From an uncultured Duodenibacillus sp. (lineage in GTDB: Bacteria > Pseudomonadota > Gammaproteobacteria > Burkholderiales > Burkholderiaceae_F): a DNA stretch of 64,000 bases. This document shows positions 27,379-35,534 of this stretch, one piece after another; within the stretch, counting starts at the first letter, position 1, and each line of letters opens with the position of its first letter. The stretch covers positions 41,865 through 105,864 of the forward strand of contig CALXOY010000086.1 in assembly GCA_944390145.1 (NCBI GenBank). Reading direction: 5' to 3'. Made by a program: the position numbers and the translations under genes. The notes under the pieces are model-generated. The model ran no database searches. It was not told where the DNA came from and was given only the letters and a program-made list of their open reading frames with translations.

Positions 27379-28281
27379 ATGCAGAAGATGCTTTTTACAC
27401 GCCGCGGGCGCTTCGGATGCAATCTCTACGGCGACCCTTCGATGCCTCCCCTGGTTCTCATTATGGGACTCGGGATGAACTCGGCATCCTGGCCGGAGCC
27501 TTTTTTAACGCATCTGGTTCGCAAGGGGCTCTACCTCATCGCCCCGGACAACCGAGACAGCGGCGCGAGCATGTTGGGCACCGAATCGGTGAGCAAAGCG
27601 CGCATGTTTGCAAGCATCGCCAAATATATTGCGGGCGGCACGGTGCACGCCGATTACCGGCTTGAGGACATGGCCTATGACATCGAGCTCATTCTCGACG
27701 AGCTCGGCATTGAGCGGGCCCACATCGCCGGCATCTCCATGGGCGGGATGATCGCCCAGGTTTTCGCCTGCAGGGCGCCGCACCGGACGGTGAGCCTCAC
27801 CAGCATCTCGTCGGCCACAGGCAATGTGCTCACGGGCGTGGGCAATCCCGCGGCCATCCGCAAAGCGCTGCAGCCGGCGCCTGTGACCAAGGACCGTCTG
27901 GCCTGGCGCAACTATCTGCGCAACGTGATGTCGGCAATCGGAACGAAAAACGAGGTCTACAGCGACGAAGCTCTCGACAAAATCATCGACGTGGAGTTTG
28001 AGTACGAAGTGCCGCCGCAGGCCAAAATGCGCCAGTTGATGGCAATTCTGGCCTCCGGGGACCGCAGGGCCCAGCTGCGCCAGCTGGTCATGCCGACGCT
28101 GGTCATCCACGGCACGGCCGATCCTCTGCTGCCCTTTAGAGCGGGGAAGGAAACCGCAGAGTGCATTGAGGGGGCAAGGTTGATTGCAATGGAGGGGATG
28201 GGACACGACCTGGCGGCCTCCCGTCAGCAGGAGATCGCCGAGGCCATCGCCGCACACTGCTACGCAACGCGGCTGCGCTGA
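27379..28281 (+). CDS. Alpha/beta hydrolase
   Basis: 300 aa single-domain hydrolase. The nucleophile elbow is GISMGG (Ser near 118), the acid is Asp in HGTADPLLPF, and the base is His in GMGHDLA near the C-terminus; the oxyanion segment is IMGLGMNSASW. No signal peptide, so probably cytoplasmic. The substrate cannot be inferred; the family includes esterases and lactone hydrolases. It sits on the + strand between def and fmt, genes that are adjacent in many relatives, and so appears inserted there. Confidence 0.85.
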   Translation: MQKMLFTRRGRFGCNLYGDPSMPPLVLIMGLGMNSASWPEPFLTHLVRKGLYLIAPDNRDSGASMLGTESVSKARMFASIAKYIAGGTVHADYRLEDMAYDIELILDELGIERAHIAGISMGGMIAQVFACRAPHRTVSLTSISSATGNVLTGVGNPAAIRKALQPAPVTKDRLAWRNYLRNVMSAIGTKNEVYSDEALDKIIDVEFEYEVPPQAKMRQLMAILASGDRRAQLRQLVMPTLVIHGTADPLLPFRAGKETAECIEGARLIAMEGMGHDLAASRQQEIAEAIAAHCYATRLR

Positions 28282-28282
28282 T

Positions 28283-28822
28283 TTACCGGCGGTGTTCGCG
28301 TCCTTCCTTTTCTTCGCGGGCCTTCTCCCGGCGGCGCTTGGCCAGACGAACAATTGCCCGGGACTTTTTGAGCTGGCTTAAGTGGTCGATGAAGACAACG
28401 CCGTCGAGGTGATCGAGCTCGTGCTGCACGCAGACGCTCATGAGCTCGTCGCACTGCATTTCAAAGAAGTTGCCCTGCAGATCCTGCGCCTTCACCGTGA
28501 CGAAGGCCGGACGCTTGACCTTTTCATAGAGGCCGGGAAGCGACAGACAGCCCTCTTCGCACTCCTTGATTTCTTCGGACCGGAACGTGATCACGGGGTT
28601 GACGAAGACGTGCAGGTCGTTTTTTTCCTCGGAGATGTCGATGACAACCATCCGGATCAGTTTGCCGACCTGTGTTGCGGCTAGCCCAACGCCGGGGGCT
28701 GCGTACATGGTTTCGGCCATGTCCGCAGCAAGCTGCTTGAGAGAGTCGTCGAAGTCGGCGACAGGCTCGGCTTTGGCGGCAAGACGGGGATCGGGGTACT
28801 GAACGATGGGCAAAAGAGCCAC
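28283..28822 (-). CDS. def: Peptide deformylase
   Basis: 179 aa. Removes the N-formyl group from nascent proteins; Fe(II) or Zn enzyme. The three signature motifs are GVGLAATQVG, EGCLSLPG (metal ligand Cys92) and QHELDHLDG (ligands His134 and His138, catalytic Glu135). The start is set at the GTG at 28822 because a perfect GGAGG (28835-28831) lies 8 nt upstream and the product then starts MALLPIVQYPDPRL as in relatives; a GTG three codons earlier overlaps that ribosome site. Convergent with the hydrolase (1-nt gap). Confidence 0.94.
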   Translation of the reverse strand: MALLPIVQYPDPRLAAKAEPVADFDDSLKQLAADMAETMYAAPGVGLAATQVGKLIRMVVIDISEEKNDLHVFVNPVITFRSEEIKECEEGCLSLPGLYEKVKRPAFVTVKAQDLQGNFFEMQCDELMSVCVQHELDHLDGVVFIDHLSQLKKSRAIVRLAKRRREKAREEKEGREHRR

Positions 28823-29110
28823 TGTGACCACCTCCGGTAGGTGTGCTGGTTAAAAGCGGGCGTCGCCCGCCGTGTTGTTGAGTATGTGGGTGAACGCGGA
28901 ATTTACGGGAAATTTTGAGGAAAAACAAGGCGTTAGGCAAAAGCTTGTTTGGTGAAAAAATGCTTGTTTTTCGAGGCCAGTATGCGAAAAGCTGCAAAAA
29001 ACGGCTGAAATTCCGGTTGCAATCAGACAGAATTAGCGGCTATTCTGAAAAAGAAAAAAACGCGGGCCGGTGGACTTCCGGGCTGCGCCGAGTGTCAATT
29101 AGGTTTGGAC

Positions 29111-31612
29111 ATGAAAACACTGATTATTGCGGAGAAGCCATCCGTTGCCGTCGATATCGCGAAAGTTATCGGCGGATTAAAGAAAACCGGCGATTTCTAC
29201 GAGGGCGATGACTATATTGTAGGCAACGCCCTCGGCCATCTTTTGGAGCTTGCTTGTCCGGAGCAGTATGAGGTCAAGCGCGGCAAGTGGACGTTTGCGC
29301 ATCTGCCGGTGCTGCCTCCTTATTTTGATTTGAAGCCCATTGCAAAGGCTCACGACAAACTCAAGAGCCTCAACAAGCTCATTCATCGAAAGGATGTCGG
29401 CTGCATCATCAACGCATGCGACGCGGGACGAGAGGGTGAACTGATTTTCCGCTACATCATGCAGGCGACGAAGAACACCAAGCCCATCAAGCGCCTGTGG
29501 CTGCAGTCGATGACCAAGGCTGCCATCGCCGATGCGCTTTCGCACCTGCGCACGGATGAAGAAATGCAGACGCTTGCCGACGCCGCACGCAGCCGCTCGG
29601 AGGCCGACTGGCTGGTCGGCATCAACGGCACGCGCGCGATGACCGCCTTCAACAGCATGGACGGCGGTTTTTTCCTGACGACGGTGGGCCGCGTGCAGAC
29701 GCCCACGCTCACGATTGTGGTGCGCCGCGAAAATGAAATCCGCGCCTTCCGCCCCCGCGACTTCTGGGAGGTGAAAGCCCGCTTTGAAGTGGCTTCGGGC
29801 ACCTATGAGGGCCGCTGGTTCGATCCTAAGTTCAAGAAGAACCCGGAAGACAATGCGCTCAAAGCCGAACGCATTTTTGATGAAGAAAAGGCCCGGGCCA
29901 TCGCTGCCCGCGTCAAGGGGCAGAGGGCCGAAGTCAAGGAAACGGCCAAGCGCTCGTTGCAGTTTTCGCCCCAGCTTTTTGACCTGACGAGCCTGCAGCG
30001 GGAAGCCAACAACAAGTTCGGCTTTTCGGCCAAGACGACGCTTGCGATTGCCCAGGCGCTCTATGAAAAGCACAAGGTGCTCACCTATCCGCGTACGGAT
30101 TCACGGGCTCTGCCGGAGGACTACATCGCCACGGTGGTGCAGACGCTGGAACTTCTGGCCGGCACCGAGGCCTATGCGCCCTTTGCCGGCACCATCGTGC
30201 AGAACAAGTGGGTCAAGCCCAACCGCAGGATCTTTGACAACAGCAAGATCAGCGACCACTTTGCCATCATCCCGACGCTGCAGCCGGTCAAGACGGTCTT
30301 GAGCGAAGCTGAGCTCAAGATCTACGATCTGGTGGTGCGCCGCTTCATGGCGGTTTTCTATCCTGCCGCCCAGTTTGATGTGACCACCCGCATTTCCAAG
30401 GTGGGCGAGGATCACTTCAAGACGGAGGGCAAGGTGTTGGTGGAGCCGGGCTGGATGGCCGTCTACGGCCGTCAGTCCGCACAGGACGCTGCGCTGGTGC
30501 CCTTAAACGGCGCCGCGACGGCTGACGTTGTTGACGCCGCGATGGAAAAGCTGCAGACCAGACCGCCGGCCCGCTACAACGAAGCGACGCTTCTGTCGGC
30601 AATGGAGGGCGCAGGAAAGCTGGTTGAGGACGGCGAATTGCGCGAAGCCATGGCCGAGAAGGGACTCGGTACGCCGGCAACGCGTGCGGCGATCATTGAA
30701 AACCTGATTGACCAGAAGTATCTGCAGCGCGACGGACGTGAACTGCGCGCGACGGCCAAGGCCCAGCAGCTGCTCTGTCTGATCGAAGGGCTCAAGATCA
30801 ATGCGCTTTCGGATCCGGCGCTCACCGGCGAATGGGAGTTCAAGCTGGCGCAGATTGCCAAGGGCAACCTCTCGCGCGACGAGTTCATGCGCGAAATCCG
30901 TGAACTCACCAACGTGATTGTGGAGGCAGCTAAAAATTACGGCAGCGACACGGTTCCGCTGGAAAATCCGCTGCACTTCAAAACCCCCTGCCCGAAATGC
31001 GGCGGAGAAGTGGTTGAAAACTACCGCCGGTATGCGTGCACAAGGCCCGGGTGCGATTTCAGCATCACAAAGCATCCTGCCGGGCGCATGTTTGAGCCCG
31101 CAGAAGTCGAAGAGCTTCTGGCAACGCGCCACGTCGGGCCGCTCACCGGATTCATCAGCAAGATGGGGCGTCCCTTTGAGGCCGAGCTCAAGCTCAACGA
31201 TGAATGCAAGCTGGAGTTTGACTTCGGCGAGCGCAGCGATGAGTCTGCGGCCGAGCAGGATCTTTCTTCACTGGAAGTGGTTGGCGTCTGCCCGAAGTGC
31301 GGAGGCCGGGTGCTGGTCGGATCGACGACCTATTTCTGTGAAAACTCCGTGGGCGAGAAGAAGTGCGACTTCCGCATCGGTCGCACGATTTTGCAGCAGA
31401 AGATTGATGAAGAGCAGATCCGTCTGATTCTGGAGCAGGGTAGAAGCGGCTTGCTGACCGACTTTGTTTCGGCCCGCAACAAGCGCAAGTTCAAGGCTTT
31501 CCTTGTGTGGGACTGCAAGACGCAGAAGCTTGGCTTTGAATTTCCGCCGCGTGCTGAGCCTGCGGCCAGGAAGACGGCCTCGACCAAAAAGACGGCGGCC
31601 AAGGCCAAGTAA
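29111..31612 (+). CDS. topB: DNA topoisomerase III
   Basis: 833 aa, type IA. The Toprim domain starts MKTLIIAEKPSVA with the Asp pair in NACDAGREGEL. The catalytic Tyr326 is in VLTYPRTDSR. Two C-terminal four-Cys zinc-ribbon motifs follow (CPKCGGEV near 627 and CPKCGGRV near 727), then a Lys/Ala-rich tail (KTAAKAK). It decatenates DNA and resolves recombination intermediates. The ATG at 29111 follows TAGG; a TTG two codons earlier is less likely. Chromosomal rather than plasmid-type from its setting beside def and fmt. Confidence 0.93.
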   Translation: MKTLIIAEKPSVAVDIAKVIGGLKKTGDFYEGDDYIVGNALGHLLELACPEQYEVKRGKWTFAHLPVLPPYFDLKPIAKAHDKLKSLNKLIHRKDVGCIINACDAGREGELIFRYIMQATKNTKPIKRLWLQSMTKAAIADALSHLRTDEEMQTLADAARSRSEADWLVGINGTRAMTAFNSMDGGFFLTTVGRVQTPTLTIVVRRENEIRAFRPRDFWEVKARFEVASGTYEGRWFDPKFKKNPEDNALKAERIFDEEKARAIAARVKGQRAEVKETAKRSLQFSPQLFDLTSLQREANNKFGFSAKTTLAIAQALYEKHKVLTYPRTDSRALPEDYIATVVQTLELLAGTEAYAPFAGTIVQNKWVKPNRRIFDNSKISDHFAIIPTLQPVKTVLSEAELKIYDLVVRRFMAVFYPAAQFDVTTRISKVGEDHFKTEGKVLVEPGWMAVYGRQSAQDAALVPLNGAATADVVDAAMEKLQTRPPARYNEATLLSAMEGAGKLVEDGELREAMAEKGLGTPATRAAIIENLIDQKYLQRDGRELRATAKAQQLLCLIEGLKINALSDPALTGEWEFKLAQIAKGNLSRDEFMREIRELTNVIVEAAKNYGSDTVPLENPLHFKTPCPKCGGEVVENYRRYACTRPGCDFSITKHPAGRMFEPAEVEELLATRHVGPLTGFISKMGRPFEAELKLNDECKLEFDFGERSDESAAEQDLSSLEVVGVCPKCGGRVLVGSTTYFCENSVGEKKCDFRIGRTILQQKIDEEQIRLILEQGRSGLLTDFVSARNKRKFKAFLVWDCKTQKLGFEFPPRAEPAARKTASTKKTAAKAK

Positions 31613-31643
31613 GGCGCTTGGCTGAAGCTTTTTCCTCAAGCAC

Positions 31644-31680
31644 AGACGCCTTTTCGGCATGACCGGAGGGCGTCTTTTTT
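31644..31680 (+). terminator. Intrinsic terminator of topB
   Basis: AGACGCC (31644-31650) pairs with GGCGTCT (31669-31675), with a further internal pairing in the loop, followed by a run of T to 31680. It lies 32 nt past the topB stop. Confidence 0.85.
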
Positions 31681-31690
31681 CTGGAGAATT

Positions 31691-31738
31691 GTTCGCCGTC
31701 GAACGAAAATGGTGCTACTATATCGTTCGATATCGAAC
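31691..31738. promoter_or_regulatory. Twin operator-like palindromes upstream of the MarR gene
   Basis: Two copies of the pattern GTTCG-N4-CGAAC: GTTCGCCGTCGAAC (31691-31704) and GTTCGATATCGAAC (31725-31738, a perfect 14-bp palindrome). They start 34 bp apart, and their outer flanks also mirror each other (AATTGTTCG and CGAACAATT). The second overlaps the TACTATAT region that could be the -10. This is the layout expected for autorepression by the MarR protein starting at 31759. Confidence 0.7.
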
Positions 31739-31758
31739 AATTCGCGTGAGGGATTCAG

Positions 31759-32235
31759 ATGAGAAGCGTCAAACAAACTCTGGTGCCGTTTTTTGCAGGG
31801 CTGCTGCTGGCTGGCACAAGCACTTTTGTTTCCGCGGAGATGAAAAAGCGCGGCATTGAAGGATTGGTTCCTTCGCATGGGAATCTGCTCGTGCAGCTCT
31901 TCGGGGGCAATGCGCTCACGGTGACCGAACTCGCCCAGCGCACCGGCCGCACCAAATCGACCGTGTCCGTTCTGGCGGGCAAGCTTGAGCAGGCGGGCTA
32001 CCTGGTGCGCGAGCCGGACCCCTCTGACGGCCGGCTGCTGCGGCTGAGGCTGACAGAAAAGGGGGAGGCGGTGGAAGAGGCTTTCGCTGAAGTCACCCGG
32101 GCGATGCAGGACAAATTCCGCGAAGGACTCACGGAGGAGGAGCTTGATCTTTTGGAGGCGCTTTTGATCAAAAGCGTCCGGGTGTTTACGACGCTGCCGG
32201 AGGGCGTTTATCGCGGACCGGTTGCCACTGCTTGA
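31759..32235 (+). CDS. MarR-family transcriptional regulator
   Basis: 158 aa. The winged helix lies at about 50-100: LTVTELAQRTGRTKSTVSVLAGKL is the helix-turn-helix and REPDPSDGRLLRLRLT the wing. N- and C-terminal helices would make the dimer. The hydrophobic N-terminus (FFAGLLLAGTSTF) resembles a signal peptide but corresponds to the MarR dimerisation helix. The start follows GAGGGA. It lies downstream of two matching palindromes and 15 nt upstream of a cupin gene, suggesting a small self-regulated operon; the ligand is unknown. Confidence 0.85.
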   Translation: MRSVKQTLVPFFAGLLLAGTSTFVSAEMKKRGIEGLVPSHGNLLVQLFGGNALTVTELAQRTGRTKSTVSVLAGKLEQAGYLVREPDPSDGRLLRLRLTEKGEAVEEAFAEVTRAMQDKFREGLTEEELDLLEALLIKSVRVFTTLPEGVYRGPVATA

Positions 32236-32250
32236 AAAAAGGAGAATGAA

Positions 32251-32631
32251 ATGTCGGAAAATTTCAAACTGGTGTCTGTGGATGCCTCTGCAGGCCGTAC
32301 GGAACTGCATGACCAGCTGGGCCTGACCGGCTGCGAGGTGTCCGTCAATACGCTGCCGCCGGCGGCAGCGGTGCCCTTTGTGCACATGCACAAACAAAAC
32401 GAAGAGCTCTACGGCGTGCTTGCGGGCCGCGGCGAGATTTGGATCGACGGTGAAGTCGTGCCGCTCAAGGCCGGAGACTGGTTTCGCGTCAGTCCCGCCG
32501 GCAAACGCGCCATCCGGGCCGCTCAGGATGAGGCGATGACCTTCATCTGCGTGCAGACCAAGGCGGGCAGTCTTGAGGGCTTTACGATGACCGACGGCGT
32601 CATGTGCGAGGAAAAGGCCCCCTGGCTGTAG
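32251..32631 (+). CDS. Small cupin-fold protein
   Basis: 126 aa, one cupin_2 domain. The first metal motif is FVHMHKQNEELYGVLAG (two His and a Glu), and the second is weak: the usual His is not evident around AGDWFRVSPAGKRAI. It could bind a metal and a small molecule as an enzyme or sensor; no substrate can be named. Preceded by AAAAAAGGAGAATGAA, a strong ribosome site. Probably co-transcribed with the MarR gene, which may control it in response to the cupin's ligand or product (inference). Confidence 0.8.
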   Translation: MSENFKLVSVDASAGRTELHDQLGLTGCEVSVNTLPPAAAVPFVHMHKQNEELYGVLAGRGEIWIDGEVVPLKAGDWFRVSPAGKRAIRAAQDEAMTFICVQTKAGSLEGFTMTDGVMCEEKAPWL

Positions 32632-32656
32632 CCGCGGAGCTTTAACCGGCAGGAAG

Positions 32657-32686
32657 GCGGAGCGCCCGTGCACTCCGCTTTTTTTT
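32657..32686 (+). terminator. Intrinsic terminator of the MarR-cupin operon
   Basis: GCGGAG (32657-32662) pairs with CTCCGC (32673-32678), followed by eight T residues. It serves the + strand. Confidence 0.85.
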
Positions 32687-32692
32687 ATGGGG

Positions 32693-34000
32693 TCAGACTG
32701 GCTTGGCGTCGGCATCCGACAGGCGGCTCACCAGGACCTGGTCGATTTTGTTGGCGTCGACGTCGATCACTTCGAACCGGTAGCCGCCCCAGTCGAAACG
32801 GTCCGTGCGCTTGGGGATCTTGCGCAGCATGTACATCATGAAGCCCGCCACGGTTTCGTAGTTCTGCGAATCCGGCAGTTCGTCAAGATCAAGCGTGTAG
32901 ACCAGATCCACCGTGGGGGTTGCTCCGTCGACAAGCCAGCTGTGGTTGTCGCGTTCAATGATCTGGCTTTCGTCGGGCGTCAGAACCAGCTCGCCCATCA
33001 CCGTGCTCATGACGTCCTTGAGCGTCACGATGCCGACCACAAGCGCGTATTCATTGAGAACCACTGCAAAGTCGCCGCGCGTGCGCTGAAATGTCTCGAG
33101 CAGCTCGGAAAGCGTGAGCGTATCGGGCACGAATTGCACCTGCTGCACGAGCCCCTGCTCGGTGATGGAGATGGGCTTGCCCTCCAGAAGCCTGCGCAGC
33201 ACGTTCTTGCTGTCGATGAAGCCGATCACGTGGTCGATGTCGCCGTCGCACACCAGAAAGTAATTGTGCGGATTCTGGCTGATCTGTTTGCGGATCTCCG
33301 TTTCGTTTTGATCGAGCGTGAAGTAGACGATGGACTCACGGGCCGTCATTGCCGTGGTGACGGGGCGGTTGTCCAGGTTGAAGACGTTTTCAATGACAGC
33401 CTGCTCGTTGGGATTGATGACCCCCTGGGCGCTTCCCGCATTCACCGTGGCGAGGATGTCGTCGGAGGTGAGTTTGTCCTTGGGTGCAAGAGGAATGTGA
33501 AAAAGCTTGAGAACGGCGTTGGCCAGGTTGTCGAAGAACCAGACAAGGGGCCGGATGATCATGCCGAACAGATGCATCGGCATGGACACCAGGATGGCGT
33601 TTCGCTCGGGGTTGTTCATTGCCAGACGCTTGGGCAGCAGATCCGAGAACAGCACCACGGCGCAGGTGATGAGCAGAAACGAGCACAAAAAGCCGAGCTG
33701 GGCGGAAACCTCCGGTGAGAAGAAATAGCGGAATGCCGCGGAAAAGTAGGGCGAAAAGGCGGATTCACCGACGATGCCGCCCATGATGGCCGCCATGTTG
33801 TTGCCGATCTGGATGACGGAAAAATACCGGCCGGGATTTTCTTTGGTTTTGAGCGTTCGCGCTGCGCCGCGCACCTTTTCCTCCGACATGCCCCTCAATC
33901 TGAGCTTGCGGGCGGCGGCAAGGCTGATCTCGGAAAAGGAGAAAAATCCGCCGATGCACACCAGGAGAAAAAGACAGAGAATCTGAACGCTTAACGACAT
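32693..34000 (-). CDS. CNNM/CorC-type membrane protein with CBS domains (HlyC/CorC family)
   Basis: 435 aa. A DUF21/CNNM membrane domain (about 1-190, with LFSDLLPKRLA) is followed by a CBS pair (about 205-335, GFIDSKNVLRRLL and VVGIVTLKDVMSTVMGEL) and a C-terminal CorC_HlyC domain (about 350-430, VDGATPTVDLV). The family is linked to Mg2+/Co2+ efflux or tolerance; the old name hemolysin is misleading. It resembles the YtfL/YfjD group. AGGA precedes the ATG at 34000. Confidence 0.88.
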   Translation of the reverse strand: MSLSVQILCLFLLVCIGGFFSFSEISLAAARKLRLRGMSEEKVRGAARTLKTKENPGRYFSVIQIGNNMAAIMGGIVGESAFSPYFSAAFRYFFSPEVSAQLGFLCSFLLITCAVVLFSDLLPKRLAMNNPERNAILVSMPMHLFGMIIRPLVWFFDNLANAVLKLFHIPLAPKDKLTSDDILATVNAGSAQGVINPNEQAVIENVFNLDNRPVTTAMTARESIVYFTLDQNETEIRKQISQNPHNYFLVCDGDIDHVIGFIDSKNVLRRLLEGKPISITEQGLVQQVQFVPDTLTLSELLETFQRTRGDFAVVLNEYALVVGIVTLKDVMSTVMGELVLTPDESQIIERDNHSWLVDGATPTVDLVYTLDLDELPDSQNYETVAGFMMYMLRKIPKRTDRFDWGGYRFEVIDVDANKIDQVLVSRLSDADAKPV

Positions 34001-34357
34001 AAAAATCCTTAATAATCAACACATTTGCGCATTTTACCAGTACCGGTGTGCGCGCTGAGCGCACCGGCGGAGGGTTCTGGTTTGATGCGTTTTTTGCAGT
34101 TCGAAATTGCTCAGGGGCGGCCGGCTGCACCGTTCTTCATCTCCGAGAAACTGCTCAGACGGATTGATATGAGCCAAGAGTTGGGGAAAACAAAGTCCGG
34201 CGATTTGGAGAAGAAGTGCCGGCCGGATAAACTCTTTCGGATGCAAAAGTGCGTGCGGTGCACTTTTGCAGCCTTAAAAGACAATTCGAACGAAAACAAG
34301 GCGGCTTCAGCCCGACTGACGCATCAAGGTTGAAGGGCCGCAAAAGGGAAAGAAAAA
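34001..34357 (+). promoter_or_regulatory. Control region of the amino-acid ABC operon, with a perfect inverted repeat
   Basis: 357-bp spacer between the CorC-type gene (-) and the ABC operon (+), with no credible gene. TGCAAAAGTGC (34242-34252) is repeated as its exact reverse complement GCACTTTTGCA (34260-34270) around a 7-nt centre, ending 87 nt before the aapJ start. The 11-bp arms are long for chance. It could be an operator or a leader hairpin; there is no T-tract behind it. Confidence 0.5.
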
Positions 34358-35374
34358 ATGAACGTCAAGACAGTTTGCGCAATGGGAGCCCTGCTCGGAC
34401 TTTGTTCGGCCGCAAGCGCCGGTCCGGTTCTCGACGCCGTCAAAGCCCGCGGGCAGGTGATCTGCGGCGTGAATACGGCTGCCCCGGGGTTTGCCAGCGC
34501 CGACAGCAAGGGGGAGTGGACCGGGCTTGACGTGGACACCTGCCGCGCCGTTGCCGCTGCCGTTCTGGGCGACGCCAAGAAGGTGAAGTTTGTGCCGCTT
34601 TCCTCGCCCCAGCGTTTTACCGCGCTGCAGTCCGGCGAAATCGACATCCTGGCGCGCAACACCACCTGGACGCTTACGCGCGACGCCTCCCAGGGCGCTG
34701 TCTTTGCGGCGATCAACTACTACGACGGCCAGGGCTTCATGGTTCCCAAGAAGCTCGGCGTCAAGAGCGCCAAGCAGCTCAACGGCGCAACGGTGTGCCT
34801 TCAGTCGGGCACGAGCTCCGTGCAGGCGGTGGCCGACTACTTTGCCGCCAACAACATGAAGTACAAGCCTGTCATGTTTGATACGACGGAAGCCACGCAG
34901 GGCGCCTTTATTTCCGGCCGCTGCCAGGTGTATACAACCGACATGAGCGACCTCGCGGGCGCCCGCACCCGCGCCCGCAATCCGGATGACTTTGAGATTC
35001 TGCCGGAAATCATTTCCAAGGAGCCCCTCGGCCCGTCCGTGCGCCGCGGCGACGATGAATGGTTCCAGATTGTCCGCTGGTCCTTCTACGCCATGGTCGA
35101 AGCCGAGGAAAACGGCATCACCAAGGCCAATGTGGATCAGCTTCGTGCCACAAGCAAGATCCCGCAGGTGATGCGGCTGGTGGGCACGGGCGACGACACG
35201 GGCAATCTGCTTGGCTTGGACAAGGACTGGTCCTATCGCATCATCAAGCAGGTCGGTAATTACGGCGAGAGCTGGATGGCGAATTTCGGCCCCGGCACCA
35301 AACTCAACCTGCCCCGCGGCCTCAACAATCTGTGGACCAAGGGCGGTGTGATGTACGTGCCCCCGATTCGCTGA
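34358..35374 (+). CDS. aapJ: Amino-acid ABC transporter periplasmic binding protein (AapJ/BztA type)
   Basis: 338 aa with a signal peptide (1 to about 21, SAASAG). The SBP_bac_3 fold opens VLDAVKARGQVICGVNTAAPGFA and contains GLDVDTCRAVAAAVLG and the ligand-pocket segment LARNTTWTLTRD, all characteristic of the general L-amino-acid binding proteins AapJ/BztA. It binds polar or acidic amino acids in the periplasm. It is separated from the permease genes by a hairpin that may raise its expression above theirs. Confidence 0.9.
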   Translation: MNVKTVCAMGALLGLCSAASAGPVLDAVKARGQVICGVNTAAPGFASADSKGEWTGLDVDTCRAVAAAVLGDAKKVKFVPLSSPQRFTALQSGEIDILARNTTWTLTRDASQGAVFAAINYYDGQGFMVPKKLGVKSAKQLNGATVCLQSGTSSVQAVADYFAANNMKYKPVMFDTTEATQGAFISGRCQVYTTDMSDLAGARTRARNPDDFEILPEIISKEPLGPSVRRGDDEWFQIVRWSFYAMVEAEENGITKANVDQLRATSKIPQVMRLVGTGDDTGNLLGLDKDWSYRIIKQVGNYGESWMANFGPGTKLNLPRGLNNLWTKGGVMYVPPIR

Positions 35375-35435
35375 TGAAGAATGCGCCGGCTTCAACCGGC
35401 GCAGCCTGCGGCGGACAGAGGCCGTTGCCGGGCAA

Positions 35436-35484
35436 AAAAGCCGCGGAGAAGTTCTGCTTCAGGACTACCGCGGCTTTTCTCTTT
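35436..35484 (+). terminator. Internal terminator/attenuator between aapJ and aapQ
   Basis: AAAAGCCGCGG (35436-35446) pairs perfectly with CCGCGGCTTTT (35468-35478) over a 21-nt loop, and the T-rich CTCTTT follows. It lies in the 160-nt gap between the binding-protein gene and the first permease gene, a common way to make more binding protein than permease. Confidence 0.75.
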
Positions 35485-35534
35485 AGAATGCGGATCTTGT
35501 CAAAAGAAATACACGAAGCGGAAGACCTCAGGAT

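Noticed and set aside
31759-31836. Signal-peptide-like N-terminus of the MarR protein
   Set aside because: The hydrophobic stretch aligns with the first dimerisation helix of MarR proteins, and the rest is a cytoplasmic winged helix; export makes no sense.
34025-34333. Possible small gene upstream of aapJ
   Set aside because: No ribosome site, no homology, and it contains the perfect inverted repeat; treated as control region.
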